A stretch of DNA of 33,075 bases from Verrucomicrobiia bacterium (GTDB lineage Bacteria > Verrucomicrobiota > Verrucomicrobiia > Verrucomicrobiales > DEV007). The stretch spans positions 1,412 through 34,486 of the forward strand of contig JAGRPC010000291.1 in assembly GCA_020439925.1 (NCBI GenBank), given 5' to 3'. The position numbers and the translations under genes are program-made. This document shows positions 32,517-33,075 of the stretch, piece by piece (positions within the stretch are counted from its first letter, which is position 1; each line of letters starts with the position of its first letter). A model generated the notes under the pieces. The model ran no database searches. It worked only from the letters and a program-made list of their open reading frames with translations, and had not been told where the DNA came from.

Positions 32517-33075
32517 TCATCCCGCTGTTTGCATGATGAGCCACCAAGTCGCGAAGGGAAGCGAGCGATAACGGACCGCCTCTTCCATTCCCACCTCCCG
32601 GCACTCCGCCCTGACGGAGTCGACCACCTTTTTGACCTCCCGAACGCAGGCTGGATCGTCAAAGACCACATTCAGTTCCCTCGACAGATAAAAGGAGCGA
32701 TAGTTCAGGTTTGCCGACCCCACATAGGCGAGTCGATCATCAACGAGGGCGCACTTGTAGTGAAGCGGACTTATCGCAGAGTCGAAGATCCAGACTCTCG
32801 CACCCGCCTCGAGCAAATCCCGGATGCCGTAGTAGGAGGCGTAGTGGAACCGCGGAGCGCGGACCTGCGTAGAAAGCACCACATTGACCTCGACCCCGCG
32901 ACGGGTCATCCCCTCGATCCCGGAAAGGATCTCGGCATTGGTGAACGTGTAGGGCTGCACCAGCCAAACGGACTTCTTTGCGGAGGCAAAGAGACCGTCA
33001 AGCATGACACCGGTCATCGACTCCCGGGAACGCGTTTCGTCCTGGTCGAAGAACCAGAACTTGAGAGAATCACCA
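32517..33075 (-). CDS. Phospholipase D / cardiolipin synthase-like protein, C-terminal part
   Basis: About 186 codons are visible; the 5' part lies beyond the right edge. The frame stays open to the edge (upstream residues GDSLKFWFFDQDETRSRES), so an internal Met at 33017 is not the start. An HKD motif is present as LHYKCALVDDRLAYVGSANL, followed by NYRSFYLSRELNVVF, typical of the second HKD site in cardiolipin synthases and related PLD enzymes. It would form phospholipid head-group transfers at the membrane. Whether the first HKD motif exists cannot be seen. The 3' end is 9 bases from gltX on the other strand. Confidence 0.88.
   Translation of the reverse strand, partial: GDSLKFWFFDQDETRSRESMTGVMLDGLFASAKKSVWLVQPYTFTNAEILSGIEGMTRRGVEVNVVLSTQVRAPRFHYASYYGIRDLLEAGARVWIFDSAISPLHYKCALVDDRLAYVGSANLNYRSFYLSRELNVVFDDPACVREVKKVVDSVRAECREVGMEEAVRYRSLPFATWWLIMQTAG

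Overview
The window comes from a GC-rich, Gram-negative-type bacterium, most likely of the PVC group and probably Verrucomicrobiota. Planctomycetota is the main alternative. This assignment is inferred from gene content: a PSD1/DUF1549/DUF1553 cytochrome-type protein, a delta-60 repeat protein, a very large secreted protein joining a PQQ sugar-dehydrogenase-like propeller to a diheme cytochrome, a two-domain acetylxylan-esterase-like protein, and an outer-membrane beta-barrel ending in Phe. Clear Shine-Dalgarno sequences are scarce. Genes are tightly packed on both strands. No gene-free stretch exceeds 300 bases; the two longest gaps, 3775-3958 and 14224-14407, are about 184 bases each. I saw no rRNA, tRNA, CRISPR array, transposase or phage gene.

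Layout from left to right. (1) 1-2537, minus: a PSD1/DUF1549/DUF1553 protein cut by the left edge, followed by a DUF4056-type exported protein (2683-3774, minus). (2) 3959-6178, plus: an exported delta-60 protein with seven exact 156-bp repeats. (3) 10608-6198, minus: an ABC ATPase, a fused FtsX-type permease and a secreted AttH/CrtC-like protein, each pair joined by a 4-base ATGA overlap. (4) 10693-11916, plus: a stand-alone E2 acyltransferase. (5) 14223-11953, minus: a short-chain dehydrogenase and an exported hydrolase-like protein lacking the usual catalytic Ser. (6) 14408-19348, plus: the giant PQQ-dehydrogenase/cytochrome/Ig/CBM-like protein. (7) A nitrilase-family amidohydrolase (minus) and a small membrane protein (plus), divergently arranged.

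(8) 20872-26566 is a complete metal-uptake locus. A DtxR/MntR-type repressor (minus) is divergent from a Tro-type ABC operon: a TroA-like lipoprotein, an ATPase, a permease carrying a C-terminal DtxR-like module, a second permease, and an outer-membrane beta-barrel protein. The last three genes are joined by ATGA overlaps. The shared 101-bp promoter gap contains nested inverted repeats that are good operator candidates. The likely picture is metal (Mn, Zn or Fe) crossing the outer membrane, capture by the lipoprotein and import through the two permeases. Repression would be by the metal-bound regulator, and the permease may have its own metal-sensing tail.

(9) 28787-26550, minus: tdh-kbl, the two-step threonine-to-glycine pathway. 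(10) 28945-32507, plus: a secreted esterase-like protein, then gltX. (11) 32517 to the right edge, minus: the C-terminal part of a phospholipase D/cardiolipin synthase-like protein.

The strongest candidates for something little described are the permease-DtxR fusion in an operon with its own beta-barrel, and the giant multidomain PQQ/cytochrome protein.
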